Positions 16,496 through 25,793 are shown, counted from the first letter of the stretch. The stretch is 64,000 nt of DNA from Flavobacteriaceae bacterium LSUCC0859 (GCA_022239325.1 JAKOGP010000002.1:401414-465413); one strand, 5' to 3'. A program made the numbers and translations. The notes: a model not told the origin generated them from the sequence alone.

Positions 16496-17494
16496 ATGAA
16501 GACCACAGACAAAGAAATGACAAACAAGCGAGTTTTAATTACCGGAGCGGCCGGATTTTTAGGCTCCCATTTATGTGATTTTTTCATAGAAAAAGGCGCC
16601 TATGTCATTGGCATGGACAATCTCATTACTGGAGACCTCAACAACATTGCCCATTTATTTCCCTTGGCTAATTTTGAATTTCATAGGCACGACGTCACCA
16701 CCTTTGTGCATGTGGCTGGAACCTTAGATTATGTATTGCATTTTGCCTCTCCAGCTAGCCCTATAGACTACCTTAAAATTCCCATAGAAACCCTTAAAGT
16801 AGGTGCCTTGGGTACCCACAACTTACTGGGACTGGCCAAAGAAAAAGGCGCTAGAATTTTAGTGGCCTCTACCTCTGAGGTGTACGGAGACCCTTTGCTG
16901 CACCCACAGACAGAAGATTACAACGGCAATGTAAGCCCCGTGGGTCCCAGAGGGGTTTACGATGAGGCCAAGCGTTTTATGGAGTCTATGACCATGGCAT
17001 ACCACCGTTTTCATGGGCTAGAAACTCGCATTGTGAGAATTTTTAACACCTACGGGTCTAGAATGCGGCTTAACGACGGCCGGGTGGTGCCTGCTTTTAT
17101 GGGACAAGCCCTAAGGGGAGAAGACCTCACCGTTTTTGGAGACGGCAGCCAAACCCGTTCTTTTTGTTACATCACAGACCAAATAGAGGGCATTTACAAA
17201 CTACTCCTTTCAGACTGTGTAGCGCCTGTAAATATTGGCAACCCCCATGAAACTACTATTTTGGAATTTGCTCAAGAAATTATTGCCCTCACTGGAACCC
17301 AACAAAAGATAGTATTTAAGCCACTGCCTCAGGACGACCCTCTGCAGCGCAAACCAGACATTGGAAAAGCAAAGGCGGTATTAGGTTGGGAACCCAAAAT
17401 TTCTAGAGCAGTAGGTTTGGCTGCTGTTTACGATTATTTTAAATCTCTGCCTCCGGCTGAATTGGCCGCCAAAGCCCATCGGGATTTTAAGTAG
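16496..17494 (+). CDS. UDP-glucuronate decarboxylase-like SDR
   Basis: This 332-residue extended SDR has [40 protein letters not shown] and [11 protein letters not shown] with the YxxxK pair, then [19 protein letters not shown]. This matches UDP-xylose synthase (UXS), which oxidises and decarboxylates UDP-glucuronate to UDP-xylose. An alternative start at 16517 ([10 protein letters not shown]) would fit homologues equally well. It follows rfbD by 16 bases and belongs to the same nucleotide-sugar block. No glycosyltransferase that would use the product is adjacent. Confidence 0.87.
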   Translation: MKTTDKEMTNKRVLITGAAGFLGSHLCDFFIEKGAYVIGMDNLITGDLNNIAHLFPLANFEFHRHDVTTFVHVAGTLDYVLHFASPASPIDYLKIPIETLKVGALGTHNLLGLAKEKGARILVASTSEVYGDPLLHPQTEDYNGNVSPVGPRGVYDEAKRFMESMTMAYHRFHGLETRIVRIFNTYGSRMRLNDGRVVPAFMGQALRGEDLTVFGDGSQTRSFCYITDQIEGIYKLLLSDCVAPVNIGNPHETTILEFAQEIIALTGTQQKIVFKPLPQDDPLQRKPDIGKAKAVLGWEPKISRAVGLAAVYDYFKSLPPAELAAKAHRDFK

Positions 17495-17589
17495 CAATAC
17501 GTCTTAAAACGGATATTTATTCGTTAGTTTTTACTAAGAACGCTTTAGGTTTATAAGGCAAACCGTATTTTTACAAAAATTTTTAACTC

Positions 17590-18864
17590 ATGAACATCTT
17601 AATTCTCGGCGCCGGCGGGCGAGAGCACACCATTGCTTGGAAACTCAAACAATCTAAAACTCCAACCCAGCTTTTTGTGGCACCAGGAAATGCAGGTACT
17701 GCTGCCCTGGCTACCAACCTAGCCTTGAGCGTCACAGATTTTAGAGCCATAAAGCAGGCGGCTATTGCCCACGAGATTCAGATGTTGGTGGTAGGCCCTG
17801 AAGACCCTTTAGTGCATGGCATACACGATTTTTTCTTGGCAGACCCAGCCCTGAAAGACATCCCTGTGATAGGCCCTCAAAAAGCGGCCGCCGCCCTTGA
17901 AGGCAGCAAGGATTTTGCCAAGCAGTTTCTTACAAGACATCAGATTCCAACAGCAGCCTACCAAGCTTTTACCGCAGAAAATGTAGAGGCAGGCTATGCT
18001 TTTTTAGACAGTCTAAAGGCGCCTTACGTATTAAAAGCAGACGGATTGGCAGCAGGGAAAGGAGTACTTATCTTAGAAGATTTAGACCAGGCCAAAACAG
18101 AACTCAAGAATATGCTCTTAGGGGCTAAGTTTGGCGCAGCTTCTTCCAGGGTAGTTATTGAGGAGTTTTTAGATGGCATAGAACTCTCTTGTTTTGTACT
18201 TACCGACGGAAAAAATTACAAGGTATTACCCACCGCAAAAGATTACAAAAGAATTGGCGCTGGAGACACAGGACTTAACACTGGAGGTATGGGAGCTATT
18301 TCTCCGGTGCCTTTTGCAGACGCTACTTTTATGGAGAAAATTCACAGCCGTGTGATTGAACCCACCATAAAAGGATTGGCTAAGGACGGACTGCCGTACA
18401 AAGGCTTTATATTTATTGGGCTCATTAAAGTAGGCGAGGAGCCTTACGTCATAGAGTATAATGTGCGCCTAGGAGACCCAGAAACAGAGGTGGTACTTCC
18501 CAGGCTGCAAACCGATTTAGTGGCCCTCTTTAAAGCCGTAGCAGAAGAGCAATTAGACAGTGTCTCTTTGGAGATAGACCCCAGAACTGCCACCACCGTC
18601 ATGAGTGTGGCTGGCGGCTATCCTGAGGCCTATGAAAAAGGCCATGAAATTCAGGGCTTAGACCATGACACAGACTCCTTATTATTCCACGCAGGCACCA
18701 CGCTTAAAGAGGGAAAGGTGTGTACCAACGGAGGAAGGGTACTGGCTGTTACTTCCTTTGGAGCAGATTATAGAGCTGCCTTAGCCACCTCCTACAAAAC
18801 ATTAGAAGGTATTTCTTTTAAAGACATCTATTACAGAAAAGACTTGGGCTTTGACTTGAACTAA
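17590..18864 (+). CDS. purD: Phosphoribosylamine-glycine ligase
   Basis: This 424-residue ATP-grasp enzyme begins MNILILGAGGREHTIAWKL and contains the GPEDPLVHGI region, the ATP-grasp core KADGLAAGKGV and the signature NVRLGDPETEVVLPRL. It makes glycinamide ribonucleotide in purine synthesis. The 95 bases upstream contain TATTTTTA, one mismatch from the -7 consensus, and no riboswitch that I can recognise. The gene ends at a strong terminator shared with the convergent small membrane protein gene. Confidence 0.97.
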   Translation: MNILILGAGGREHTIAWKLKQSKTPTQLFVAPGNAGTAALATNLALSVTDFRAIKQAAIAHEIQMLVVGPEDPLVHGIHDFFLADPALKDIPVIGPQKAAAALEGSKDFAKQFLTRHQIPTAAYQAFTAENVEAGYAFLDSLKAPYVLKADGLAAGKGVLILEDLDQAKTELKNMLLGAKFGAASSRVVIEEFLDGIELSCFVLTDGKNYKVLPTAKDYKRIGAGDTGLNTGGMGAISPVPFADATFMEKIHSRVIEPTIKGLAKDGLPYKGFIFIGLIKVGEEPYVIEYNVRLGDPETEVVLPRLQTDLVALFKAVAEEQLDSVSLEIDPRTATTVMSVAGGYPEAYEKGHEIQGLDHDTDSLLFHAGTTLKEGKVCTNGGRVLAVTSFGADYRAALATSYKTLEGISFKDIYYRKDLGFDLN

Positions 18865-18890
18865 GTACAGCGCCTTATGCTTTTGAAAAT

Positions 18891-18923
18891 AAAAAACCCG
18901 CTAAAAGAATAGCGGGTTTTTTT
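18891..18923. terminator. Bidirectional terminator
   Basis: AAAAAACCCGCTA, a six-base loop and TAGCGGGTTTTTTT form a 13-base-pair stem with T runs on both strands, serving purD from the left and the small membrane protein gene from the right. Confidence 0.92.
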
Positions 18924-18949
18924 ATGCGCATGGCCTAAAGGCCAGTAAA

Positions 18950-19174
18950 TTAAATATAAGAATGAGCACTAACGTCTTTGTTTTCTTCTCCGCTCTCGTT
19001 GTATTTCTTTAGTTCTAACATCCAGTAGACCATAGCAGCAGCTCCAATGAGCATGAAGCCCCAGTTTAGAGCGTTGGCAGCCCACCAGTTTTCCATGGCG
19101 CGCAATACGTCAAAGGGCATGAACAAATAGTCTACAAAAAGGATTTCAATGGCTTTAAAAAAAGAGGTCATCAT
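18950..19174 (-). CDS. DUF6341-like small membrane protein
   Basis: This 74-residue protein has one clear membrane helix (LNWGFMLIGAAAMVYWMLEL), a hydrophobic N-terminal helix and an acidic tail. The core FDVLRAMENWWAANALNW matches a short conserved flavobacterial family that I recall as DUF6341, usually found beside DUF6427 and purD as here. No function is known. Translation may start at either of two adjacent ATG codons. The sequence GATATTTG, one mismatch from the -7 consensus, lies a few bases upstream. Confidence 0.65.
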   Translation of the reverse strand: MMTSFFKAIEILFVDYLFMPFDVLRAMENWWAANALNWGFMLIGAAAMVYWMLELKKYNESGEENKDVSAHSYI

Positions 19175-19294
19175 AGCAAATATCTGTATAGGGCTTGGGC
19201 TTTCGCACCAAATATGGTTAATTTTAATGTAACTTTATCTGTGTTTTCCAATATGTGATGGAAATAACACCCTACAAAAGTATAAAAACTTCCC

Positions 19295-20257
19295 ATGATA
19301 AGCCATATTTTTAGCAAAACAAAGCCCATTAATTTTTTGCTGCTCATCTTTTTGCTGGCCATCTATATTGTTTTATATGAGGGTTTTGTGGGCATTGAAA
19401 ACAATAGCAGCGCTCCCTTTTTACAAAATTCCGTCCAAAACCTCGGTTTTTTTGCCAAAGCCATTGGCCTATTGGTGCCTAGTATTTTTCTGATGGACTT
19501 TGTTTTAAAGCGCAATAAACTGGTGCTCACACAGGCCTATACGCTGCTGTTTTTTGTGATATTTACTGGAATATTTACTGCAGTATTTAAAAGTACCTCC
19601 CTGTTGTTGTCTCATTTTTTTGTTCTCATGGGGCTGCGTCGGATTATTAGTTTAAAAAACAAGGGACGCAGCAAGAAAAAAGTTTTTGAGGCCAGTCTGT
19701 GGTTTCTAGTGGCTAGTTTTTTTTACGACTGGGCGCTGTTGTATTTTGTTGTACTCTTTTTGGCTGTTTTTTTGCACAATAAAAACGCAATACAGCATTT
19801 GGGGCTTATGGTTTGGGCTGCCGGGGTGTACGCCCTGCTACTGCAGGCTTTTGTAATAGGCACCCAGGGCAGCGAGTTTTTTCAAACCCACTATATTTTT
19901 TTGACCTCCACAGCTCCCTTAAAAGAAAAAATAGGGCTAGAACTCAGCTTATTTTTTGGAAGCAGCCTCCTTCTTTTGATTTGGCTTGTGACTAAAAGCA
20001 GGAACAACAGCAACCCTAGCTTAGGTAGGCAAAACAGCCTAAGGCTTCTTTTTTTAAGCGCCCTTGTTGGGCTGGGCTTGTATTTTCTTTCGCCAGATTC
20101 CGGATTTTCTCCGCTTATATTTAGTTTTTTTCCAATAGCCTTTCTCTGGAGCAGGCTTACGGAAGAACTCACAAAAACCTGGCAAAAAGAATTGCTGTTG
20201 TGGAGCGCCCTAAGTGTCCCACTATGGGGCTTGCTGGCCTATCTGATTCAAAATTAA
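19295..20257 (+). CDS. DUF6427-like polytopic membrane protein
   Basis: This 320-residue protein has about nine to ten hydrophobic segments and few charged residues. It begins MISHIFSKTKPINFLLLIFL, typical of the flavobacterial family I know as DUF6427, and lies beside the DUF6341-like gene, as is usual. No catalytic motif is visible. It diverges from the DUF6341-like gene and is followed 28 bases later by the DUF4254 gene. A role in the envelope is likely only because of its membrane location. Confidence 0.7.
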   Translation: MISHIFSKTKPINFLLLIFLLAIYIVLYEGFVGIENNSSAPFLQNSVQNLGFFAKAIGLLVPSIFLMDFVLKRNKLVLTQAYTLLFFVIFTGIFTAVFKSTSLLLSHFFVLMGLRRIISLKNKGRSKKKVFEASLWFLVASFFYDWALLYFVVLFLAVFLHNKNAIQHLGLMVWAAGVYALLLQAFVIGTQGSEFFQTHYIFLTSTAPLKEKIGLELSLFFGSSLLLLIWLVTKSRNNSNPSLGRQNSLRLLFLSALVGLGLYFLSPDSGFSPLIFSFFPIAFLWSRLTEELTKTWQKELLLWSALSVPLWGLLAYLIQN

Positions 20258-20285
20258 TGGGTACCTTTGCCCAAAAGAAACCCAT

Positions 20286-20888
20286 ATGTTTGCATCTAAA
20301 TCTTGGAGCGTCTTTAATGACAGCATAGAAAAATACCACCTCAAAGACCAGGTAGATCAGCCCCTTATAAACCCCCACCCAGAGCAAGAAATAGAACACC
20401 TTCTCTACAAAAAAAATTGGATAGACACCGTTCAATGGCACTATGAAGACCTCATTAGAGACCCGGAAATAGACCCCATTAGCGCCTTAGCCCTCAAAAG
20501 AAAAATAGACGCTAGCAACCAAGAACGCACAGACTTGGTAGAGTATATAGACGCGTATTTTTACGAAAAATACCGTGAAGTATCTCCCAAAGCCACTGCC
20601 AGCATAAATACGGAAAGCCCAGCTTGGGCCATAGACAGACTCTCTATTTTAGCCTTAAAAGTATATCATATGAGAGAAGAGGTGCTCAGAGAAGACGCCA
20701 CTCCTGCTCATATAGACGCCTGCCAAGAGAAGCTAAGTGTATTGCTCACTCAAAAACAAGACCTCTGCACGGCCATAGATCAATTACTACTAGACTTTGA
20801 GCAGGGTAATAAGTATATGAAGGTGTACAAGCAGATGAAAATGTACAATGACCTTGAGCTCAATCCAGTGCTTCGGGCTAAAAAGTAA
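20286..20888 (+). CDS. DUF4254-family protein
   Basis: This 200-residue, charged, mainly helical soluble protein has the features of DUF4254: WIDTVQWHYEDLIRDPEIDP, LKRKIDASNQERTDLVEYID, and a C-terminal YKQMKMYNDLELNPVL. The conserved HYEDLIR and NQ-R-D residues suggest a shared active or binding surface, but no reaction is known. In flavobacteria it commonly precedes a heptosyltransferase gene, as here, which hints at a role in lipopolysaccharide synthesis. Confidence 0.8.
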   Translation: MFASKSWSVFNDSIEKYHLKDQVDQPLINPHPEQEIEHLLYKKNWIDTVQWHYEDLIRDPEIDPISALALKRKIDASNQERTDLVEYIDAYFYEKYREVSPKATASINTESPAWAIDRLSILALKVYHMREEVLREDATPAHIDACQEKLSVLLTQKQDLCTAIDQLLLDFEQGNKYMKVYKQMKMYNDLELNPVLRAKK

Positions 20889-20960
20889 GCTTTCCTATTG
20901 GCGCTGCTGTTTGTGTCGCAAACAGGACACAGCCTATCCCAAATAACTATAAAAAACACC

Positions 20961-22061
20961 ATGTTTACTCTAAAGAAAGCCAACAAAACAAAGCCAAAGC
21001 ATCTATTGGTCATTAGGCTTACTGCCATGGGAGACGTGGCTCTTATGGCACCCGTATTAAACGCTTTGGTACAGCAGTACCCGCAAGTTTCCGTCACCTT
21101 ACTTACCCTAGAGAAATGGACTCCTATTTTTGCTCATATTCCAGGCTTAAAACTTCATTTTGCACATCCTAAAACCACCCATAGAGGCTTAGGAGGTCTG
21201 TGGAAACTTTCCAGAGAAATAGCAGCTTTAAGGCCCTCAGCCATTGCCGATCTTCACCATGTGCTGCGCTCCAAGATTATAAGATTTTTTTTAAAACCAC
21301 TGCAGTTGCCAACTGCTGTTTTAGATAAGGGTAGGGCAGAGAAAAAAGCACTCACGGCATTTCCCAACAAAACTTTTAGACCACTAACACACACCACATT
21401 GCGGTACGCGGCTGTTTTCGAGTCTCTAGGCTATCCGCTGCTACTGGCTGAAGAAGCCTTATTACCAAAGCCTGCAACACCCCAGCTAACAACACCCCAG
21501 CTAACAACATTCCAGCCAGACCCCAAGACCAAATGCATAGGTGTGGCCCCATTTGCCGCCCATATAGGCAAGCAGTACCCGCTGCAAAAAATGAAAGAAG
21601 CCCTCCGTATTTTTATGGCAGAGCAAAAAAATAAATACCAATTGGTATTTTTTGGAGGAGGCCCTGTAGAACAACCATTAATAAAGCAGCTTTGTCAGGA
21701 TTTTCCGAAGAGTACCCATGCCTTAGATCTCTCTTTTGAACAAGAGCTTTCCCTAATTGCCCATCTAGACCTCATGTTGGCCATGGACTCTGGCAATGCC
21801 CACCTAGCGGCCATGTATGGGGTACCCACACTCACCCTTTGGGGCAACACCCACCCCTATGCCGGTTTTTATCCCTTCTTACAAGACCCCAATAACGCCC
21901 TATTGGCAGACAGAAACCTATACCCTGGCCTGCCTACCTCTGTATTTGGGAATAAAGTACCTAAGGGTTATGAAAAAGTCATGGATACCATAGCTCCTGT
22001 AGCTGTAGCAGAAAAAATGGCAGCGATACTAGAAAAACCATCGGCCAGCGGCCAAAAATAA
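20961..22061 (+). CDS. Glycosyltransferase family 9 (heptosyltransferase-like)
   Basis: This 366-residue protein is GT-B-fold. It begins HLLVIRLTAMGDVALMAPVL, and its C-terminal half contains GVAPFAAHIGKQYPLQKM and the nucleotide-sugar motif AMDSGNAHLAAMYGVPTLTLWG, both typical of GT9 enzymes that add sugars to lipopolysaccharide inner core. The ATG at 20961 is chosen over a TTG at 20898 because GT9 proteins start close to the RLTAMGD strand. The linker carries a 15-base tandem duplication (TPQLT twice). It follows the DUF4254 gene directly. Confidence 0.88.
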   Translation: MFTLKKANKTKPKHLLVIRLTAMGDVALMAPVLNALVQQYPQVSVTLLTLEKWTPIFAHIPGLKLHFAHPKTTHRGLGGLWKLSREIAALRPSAIADLHHVLRSKIIRFFLKPLQLPTAVLDKGRAEKKALTAFPNKTFRPLTHTTLRYAAVFESLGYPLLLAEEALLPKPATPQLTTPQLTTFQPDPKTKCIGVAPFAAHIGKQYPLQKMKEALRIFMAEQKNKYQLVFFGGGPVEQPLIKQLCQDFPKSTHALDLSFEQELSLIAHLDLMLAMDSGNAHLAAMYGVPTLTLWGNTHPYAGFYPFLQDPNNALLADRNLYPGLPTSVFGNKVPKGYEKVMDTIAPVAVAEKMAAILEKPSASGQK

Positions 22062-22091
22062 GCCCCAAGCCCAGCAAAGATAGCCCAAAGT

Positions 22092-23147
22092 TTAGGCTAC
22101 AGTTCCCTGGCAGCTGCTTCCAGCCCCAGCCGTGCATCCATAACAATGCTGAGAAATAACAATGTCTCTCTCCGCTAAAAGATCTTCTTGGTATTGGGAA
22201 ATATGTTTGGCTTTTGAGGCCACTTTAAGCCCCAGCATTTGGTTAAAATCACAGTCGTATAAATAGCCGTCCCAGCTCACAGACAAGGTATTGGTGCACA
22301 TGACCCCAGAAACTGCAGCGGGGTTGTAGGCGTCTACCAGGGCGTACATATAATCTTCAAAATTTCCAGAGGCCACCAAATAGTCTAAGAAACGAGCAAT
22401 AGGCAGGTTGGTTATGGTAAAAAGAGTATGAAATTCAATGCCAAAATCTTCCCAAAGTGCCTTTTTAAAGTCCTGCTCCATGGCCTTTTGATCTCCGGGT
22501 AAAAAGGCCCCGGAAGGGTTGTACACCAGGTCTAATTTTAGTGGAGAGTCTGGTTTTCCGTAGCCTACTCGGTTAAGGGATTTTAAGGCTTCAATGGAGC
22601 TGTTAAACACCCCGTCTCCGCGTTGTTTGTCTGTTTTTCCCTGAGTGTAGTGGGGTAGGGAAGAGACCACATGCACCCCGTGTTTGGCAAAAAATTCGGG
22701 CAGGTCGTGGTATTTTTTATTGGCTCTGATAATGGTGAGGTTAGAGCGTACGATAAAGTCTTTTATGCCTGCGGCCGATGCCTTTTCTACAAACCACCTA
22801 AAATCTGGATTCATCTCCGGCGCCCCTCCAGTGAGGTCCAAAGTATGTGCCCCTGTGGTTTTAATCACGTCCAAACACTGTTGCATGGTTTCCCTAGTCA
22901 TGATCTCCTTACGGTCTGGTCCGGCGTCTACATGGCAGTGTGCACAAACCTGATTGCACATATAGCCCACATTAATTTGGAGAATTTCTAAGGATTTTGG
23001 CCGTAGCGGAAACTGCCCAGACTGGGTTATTTTGTCTTTAAACAAAGGCAAATCTCCCTGGGCAAAAGGCCCACTAGCCAGCAATTCTAATTGTTTGTTG
23101 GTCTGGGCCAAGTCGTGCCCAACCGCCTTTAAAGATTTAGTGGCCAT
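22092..23147 (-). CDS. arsS: Arsenosugar biosynthesis radical SAM protein
   Basis: This 351-residue protein has the radical-SAM cluster motif CNQVCAHC (Cys 64, 68, 71), the LDLTGGAPEMNP glycine motif and a C-terminal cysteine-rich tail HCYGCTAGAGSSC. This is the ArsS pattern; ArsS is thought to transfer the 5'-deoxyadenosyl group to dimethylated arsenic on the way to arsenosugars. Some homologues are selenoproteins; here the relevant positions are cysteines. It starts 4 bases after the carboxymuconolactone decarboxylase-like partner. No arsM methyltransferase is in the window. Confidence 0.9.
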   Translation of the reverse strand: MATKSLKAVGHDLAQTNKQLELLASGPFAQGDLPLFKDKITQSGQFPLRPKSLEILQINVGYMCNQVCAHCHVDAGPDRKEIMTRETMQQCLDVIKTTGAHTLDLTGGAPEMNPDFRWFVEKASAAGIKDFIVRSNLTIIRANKKYHDLPEFFAKHGVHVVSSLPHYTQGKTDKQRGDGVFNSSIEALKSLNRVGYGKPDSPLKLDLVYNPSGAFLPGDQKAMEQDFKKALWEDFGIEFHTLFTITNLPIARFLDYLVASGNFEDYMYALVDAYNPAAVSGVMCTNTLSVSWDGYLYDCDFNQMLGLKVASKAKHISQYQEDLLAERDIVISQHCYGCTAGAGSSCQGTVA

Positions 23148-23151
23148 GGGC

Positions 23152-23487
23152 TTACATAGAGAGTTTGTTGTACTTGTTCATCATCTGTACTCCGTGTACC
23201 AAGGTGGCTCCGCTTTCAATGGCAGCTCCTGCGTGAACGGCTTCCATCATCTCTTCTTTGGTAATGCCTTTTTGTAGACCGTCTTTGGTGTAGGCGTCTA
23301 TACAATATGGGCATTTTACCACATGGGCCACAGCCAGTGCAATAAGCGATTTCTCCCTGGCAGAAAGGGCTCCTTCTTTAAAAACGGAATTGTAATAATC
23401 AAAAAATTTCTCACCCAATTCTGGGCTCCAGTCAGAGATTTTACCAAATTTTCTAAGGTCTGCTGGGTCGTAGTAATTGTTGTCCAT
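23152..23487 (-). CDS. Arsenosugar-associated peroxidase-like (CMD family) protein
   Basis: This 111-residue AhpD/carboxymuconolactone-decarboxylase-like protein has the redox pair CPYC (Cys 59 and 62) in VVKCPYCIDAYTKDGL, followed by a helix with EEMMEAVHAGAAIESG. The short form next to arsS is the 'arsenosugar biosynthesis-associated peroxidase-like' protein. It may protect or reduce the arsenical intermediate; that is inference. It is in one leftward unit with arsS (4-base gap) and probably with the glutathione peroxidase 40 bases upstream. Confidence 0.85.
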   Translation of the reverse strand: MDNNYYDPADLRKFGKISDWSPELGEKFFDYYNSVFKEGALSAREKSLIALAVAHVVKCPYCIDAYTKDGLQKGITKEEMMEAVHAGAAIESGATLVHGVQMMNKYNKLSM

Positions 23488-23527
23488 TTAAGTTAAATTA
23501 ATTTGTACTTAAAGGTACTAAACAATT

Positions 23528-24067
23528 TTACAAATACTTGGTAATCTTGCTGCTCATGGGTTTGGTGGTAGAGTAAAAGAAGTCTATGAGTTGGCCGTTT
23601 TCATCTACCAGGTATTTTTGGAAGTTCCACTTTACAGAGGAGCTCACTTTGCCGTTTAGGGCTTTGTTGGTGAGCCATTTGTAGAGTGGGTGTTGGCCAG
23701 GGCCTTTGACCTCTATTTTGTCTGTCATAGGGAAAGTAACTCCGTAGGTGGCAGAACAGAATTCTTTAATTTGCTCATTACTGCCTGGCTCTTGAGACAT
23801 GAACTGGTTGCAGGGCAAGCCTATCACTACTAGTTTGTCTTTGTAAAGGGCACTCATTTTTTCTAAATCTTCGTACTGTGGGGTAAACCCGCACTTAGAA
23901 GCCACGTTTACAAAAAGGATTTTTTTGCCTTTGTAGGCAGAGAGGTCCATAGCGTTTCCGTCTATGTCCTGAAGGGCAATATCGTATAAATTCATAGCAG
24001 TAGGGTTGTTTTGTGCACTAAGCATTAAAGAAAAGCCCAGGCAAAGGGTGAAAAGAAATGCTTTCAT
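23528..24067 (-). CDS. Exported glutathione peroxidase-family protein
   Basis: This 179-residue thiol peroxidase has a signal peptide (FTLCLGFSLMLSA) followed by a GPx domain: NVASKCGFTPQYEDL with the peroxidatic Cys, GLPCNQF with Gln and the second Cys, and VKWNFQKYL with the Trp and Asn of the catalytic tetrad. It is a cysteine, not selenocysteine, enzyme and should work in the periplasm or be secreted, probably using a thioredoxin-like reductant. It sits between the BCCT transporter and the arsenosugar pair, all leftward. Confidence 0.9.
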   Translation of the reverse strand: MKAFLFTLCLGFSLMLSAQNNPTAMNLYDIALQDIDGNAMDLSAYKGKKILFVNVASKCGFTPQYEDLEKMSALYKDKLVVIGLPCNQFMSQEPGSNEQIKEFCSATYGVTFPMTDKIEVKGPGQHPLYKWLTNKALNGKVSSSVKWNFQKYLVDENGQLIDFFYSTTKPMSSKITKYL

Positions 24068-24113
24068 TGTTTTTTTTGTTTAAAGCTACTAAAAAGGATT
24101 TAAAAAATAAGGA

Positions 24114-25643
24114 TTAATCCCAGCTAGGAGGTGGTGTTTTTAATTTCTTGTCTCTTTTTGCTTTTTTTCGTTTAAGAGATTTGATTAAAGAGTAACACAT
24201 AATAAACAAAATAATAATAAATAAGATCCCAGAACTTACAGAAGCGGTTTGCATGGCTTTGAGGCCTCCACCCACTAAAAGCGCTATGGCTACTATCCCC
24301 TCTAAAAGAGCCCACATAATGCGCTGGCCAACTGGGGCGTCTAATTTACCTCCAGAGGTAATGGAGTCTATAACCAGTGAGCCGGAATCTGATGAGGTAA
24401 CAAAGAACACAGAAACCATAAAAATGCCCAGTACAGAGGTTGCCGAGCTTAAAGGGAATTCTTTTAAAAACACAAATAGCGAAGAGGCGGCGTCTGCCGC
24501 AATAGGCTCGCTTAGCAGCCCTGGTGTAGCTACTTCTAACAGTAAGGCACCCCCTCCAAATACAGAAATCCAAAGGAAGGTCATGGCGGTGGGTACCAGC
24601 AGTACCCCGAGTACAAACTCTTTAATGGTACGACCCCTAGAGACCCTTGCAATAAACATTCCTACAAAAGGAGACCAGGCAATCCACCAGGCCCAATAGA
24701 AAATACTCCAATCACTTTGCCAGCCTTGGTCTAAAAAAGCAGAAGACCAGGTGCCTACATCTAAGAAAGTAGAGAAGTAGTTCCCGGTGCTCTCTACAAA
24801 GATGTTTAAGATTTTAATAGAGTCGGAAAGCAAAAAGGCTCCTACTAAAAAGATAAGCGCCACAATGAGGTTTAAACGGCTTAGAAAACGCACCCCTTTT
24901 TTAAGCCCTGTTACTACAGACACGGTGGCAATAAGCGTGATGATGGTAATGATGGCTATCTGTGTGGGTAAGCCGGAGGGAATGTCAAATAGGTAAAACA
25001 AACCAGCGGCAATCTGTTTGGCCCCAAAGCCAAGCGAGGTGGCTAGTCCAAATAAGGTAGCTACTACCGCTATGATGTCTATAAGGTCTCCTCGAAGGCC
25101 AAAAATCTTTCTCCCCATAACAGGGAAGAACACAGACCGCAGAGAAAAGGGTAGTTTCTTGTTAAAGGAAAAGTAGGCCAGAGCCAAACCTACAATACAG
25201 TAAATACCCCAGGCGTGCAGCCCGTAATGAAGGTAGGTAAAGTTTAGGGCCTGTATGGCTTGGTCTGCTACGGTAGCTGTGGGTAGGGGGTGGGTGCTAA
25301 AGTGTGTGATGGGCTCAGACACACTAAAATACAGAAGGCCAATACCCATTCCCGCAGAGAATAACATGGAAAACCAGGAAAACAGTTTAAAGTCTGGTTT
25401 GGCGCCCTTGCCTCCCAATCTAATTTTTCCATATTTACTAAAAGCCAACCAAATACAGACTACCACAAAGAAGTTCACCCCAATGATAAAGAGCCAAGCC
25501 GTAGAGGTGGTAATGGCAGTAGCTGCCTTATCAAAAAAGGCTAGTACTGGTTCCCCCCCAAAAATAGCGGTGATCACAAAGGCTAATATTAGAAGGATGG
25601 AGGGAACAAAAACGTTGGGATAAATGTCAAAGTATTTTTTCAT
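24114..25643 (-). CDS. BCCT-family betaine-type transporter
   Basis: This 509-residue protein has about 12 membrane helices and the BCCT signatures AGMGIGLLYFSVSEP and FYWAWWIAWSPFVGMFIARVSRGRT. The GMGIG glycine motif matches the sodium-coupled betaine carrier BetP rather than choline carriers, which have Asp at the last position, so betaine or a related zwitterion such as DMSP or arsenobetaine is a plausible substrate. The tail is short and lysine-rich. A near-consensus promoter (TATATTCG with TTG 22 bases before it) lies upstream on the minus strand. Confidence 0.9.
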   Translation of the reverse strand: MKKYFDIYPNVFVPSILLILAFVITAIFGGEPVLAFFDKAATAITTSTAWLFIIGVNFFVVVCIWLAFSKYGKIRLGGKGAKPDFKLFSWFSMLFSAGMGIGLLYFSVSEPITHFSTHPLPTATVADQAIQALNFTYLHYGLHAWGIYCIVGLALAYFSFNKKLPFSLRSVFFPVMGRKIFGLRGDLIDIIAVVATLFGLATSLGFGAKQIAAGLFYLFDIPSGLPTQIAIITIITLIATVSVVTGLKKGVRFLSRLNLIVALIFLVGAFLLSDSIKILNIFVESTGNYFSTFLDVGTWSSAFLDQGWQSDWSIFYWAWWIAWSPFVGMFIARVSRGRTIKEFVLGVLLVPTAMTFLWISVFGGGALLLEVATPGLLSEPIAADAASSLFVFLKEFPLSSATSVLGIFMVSVFFVTSSDSGSLVIDSITSGGKLDAPVGQRIMWALLEGIVAIALLVGGGLKAMQTASVSSGILFIIILFIMCYSLIKSLKRKKAKRDKKLKTPPPSWD

Positions 25644-25741
25644 ATTATGGGGGAATCACCGAATATAGTGGTGTTTTTATCAGATTTTTCAAGTTAAACA
25701 ATCCCTTATGCAATTCAAAATGCAGACTGTTTTTACCCCAA

Positions 25742-25764
25742 AAGGGGCCCTAAAAAGGCCCCTT
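25742..25764 (-). terminator. Hairpin after susD
   Basis: AAGGGGCC, loop CTAAAAA, GGCCCCTT forms an eight-base-pair stem about 30 bases beyond the susD stop. The T run on the minus strand is short (TTTT), so its strength is uncertain. Confidence 0.55.
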
Positions 25765-25793
25765 GAGCAAAAACTAAACTTCGGGTATGCTAT

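Noticed and set aside
22092..23147. ArsS as a selenoprotein
   Set aside because: The C-terminal HCYGCTAGAGSSC has cysteine codons and no in-frame TGA inside the gene.
24253..24699. 148-residue open frame on the plus strand opposite the BCCT gene
   Set aside because: It is antisense to a well-supported transporter gene and has no family features.
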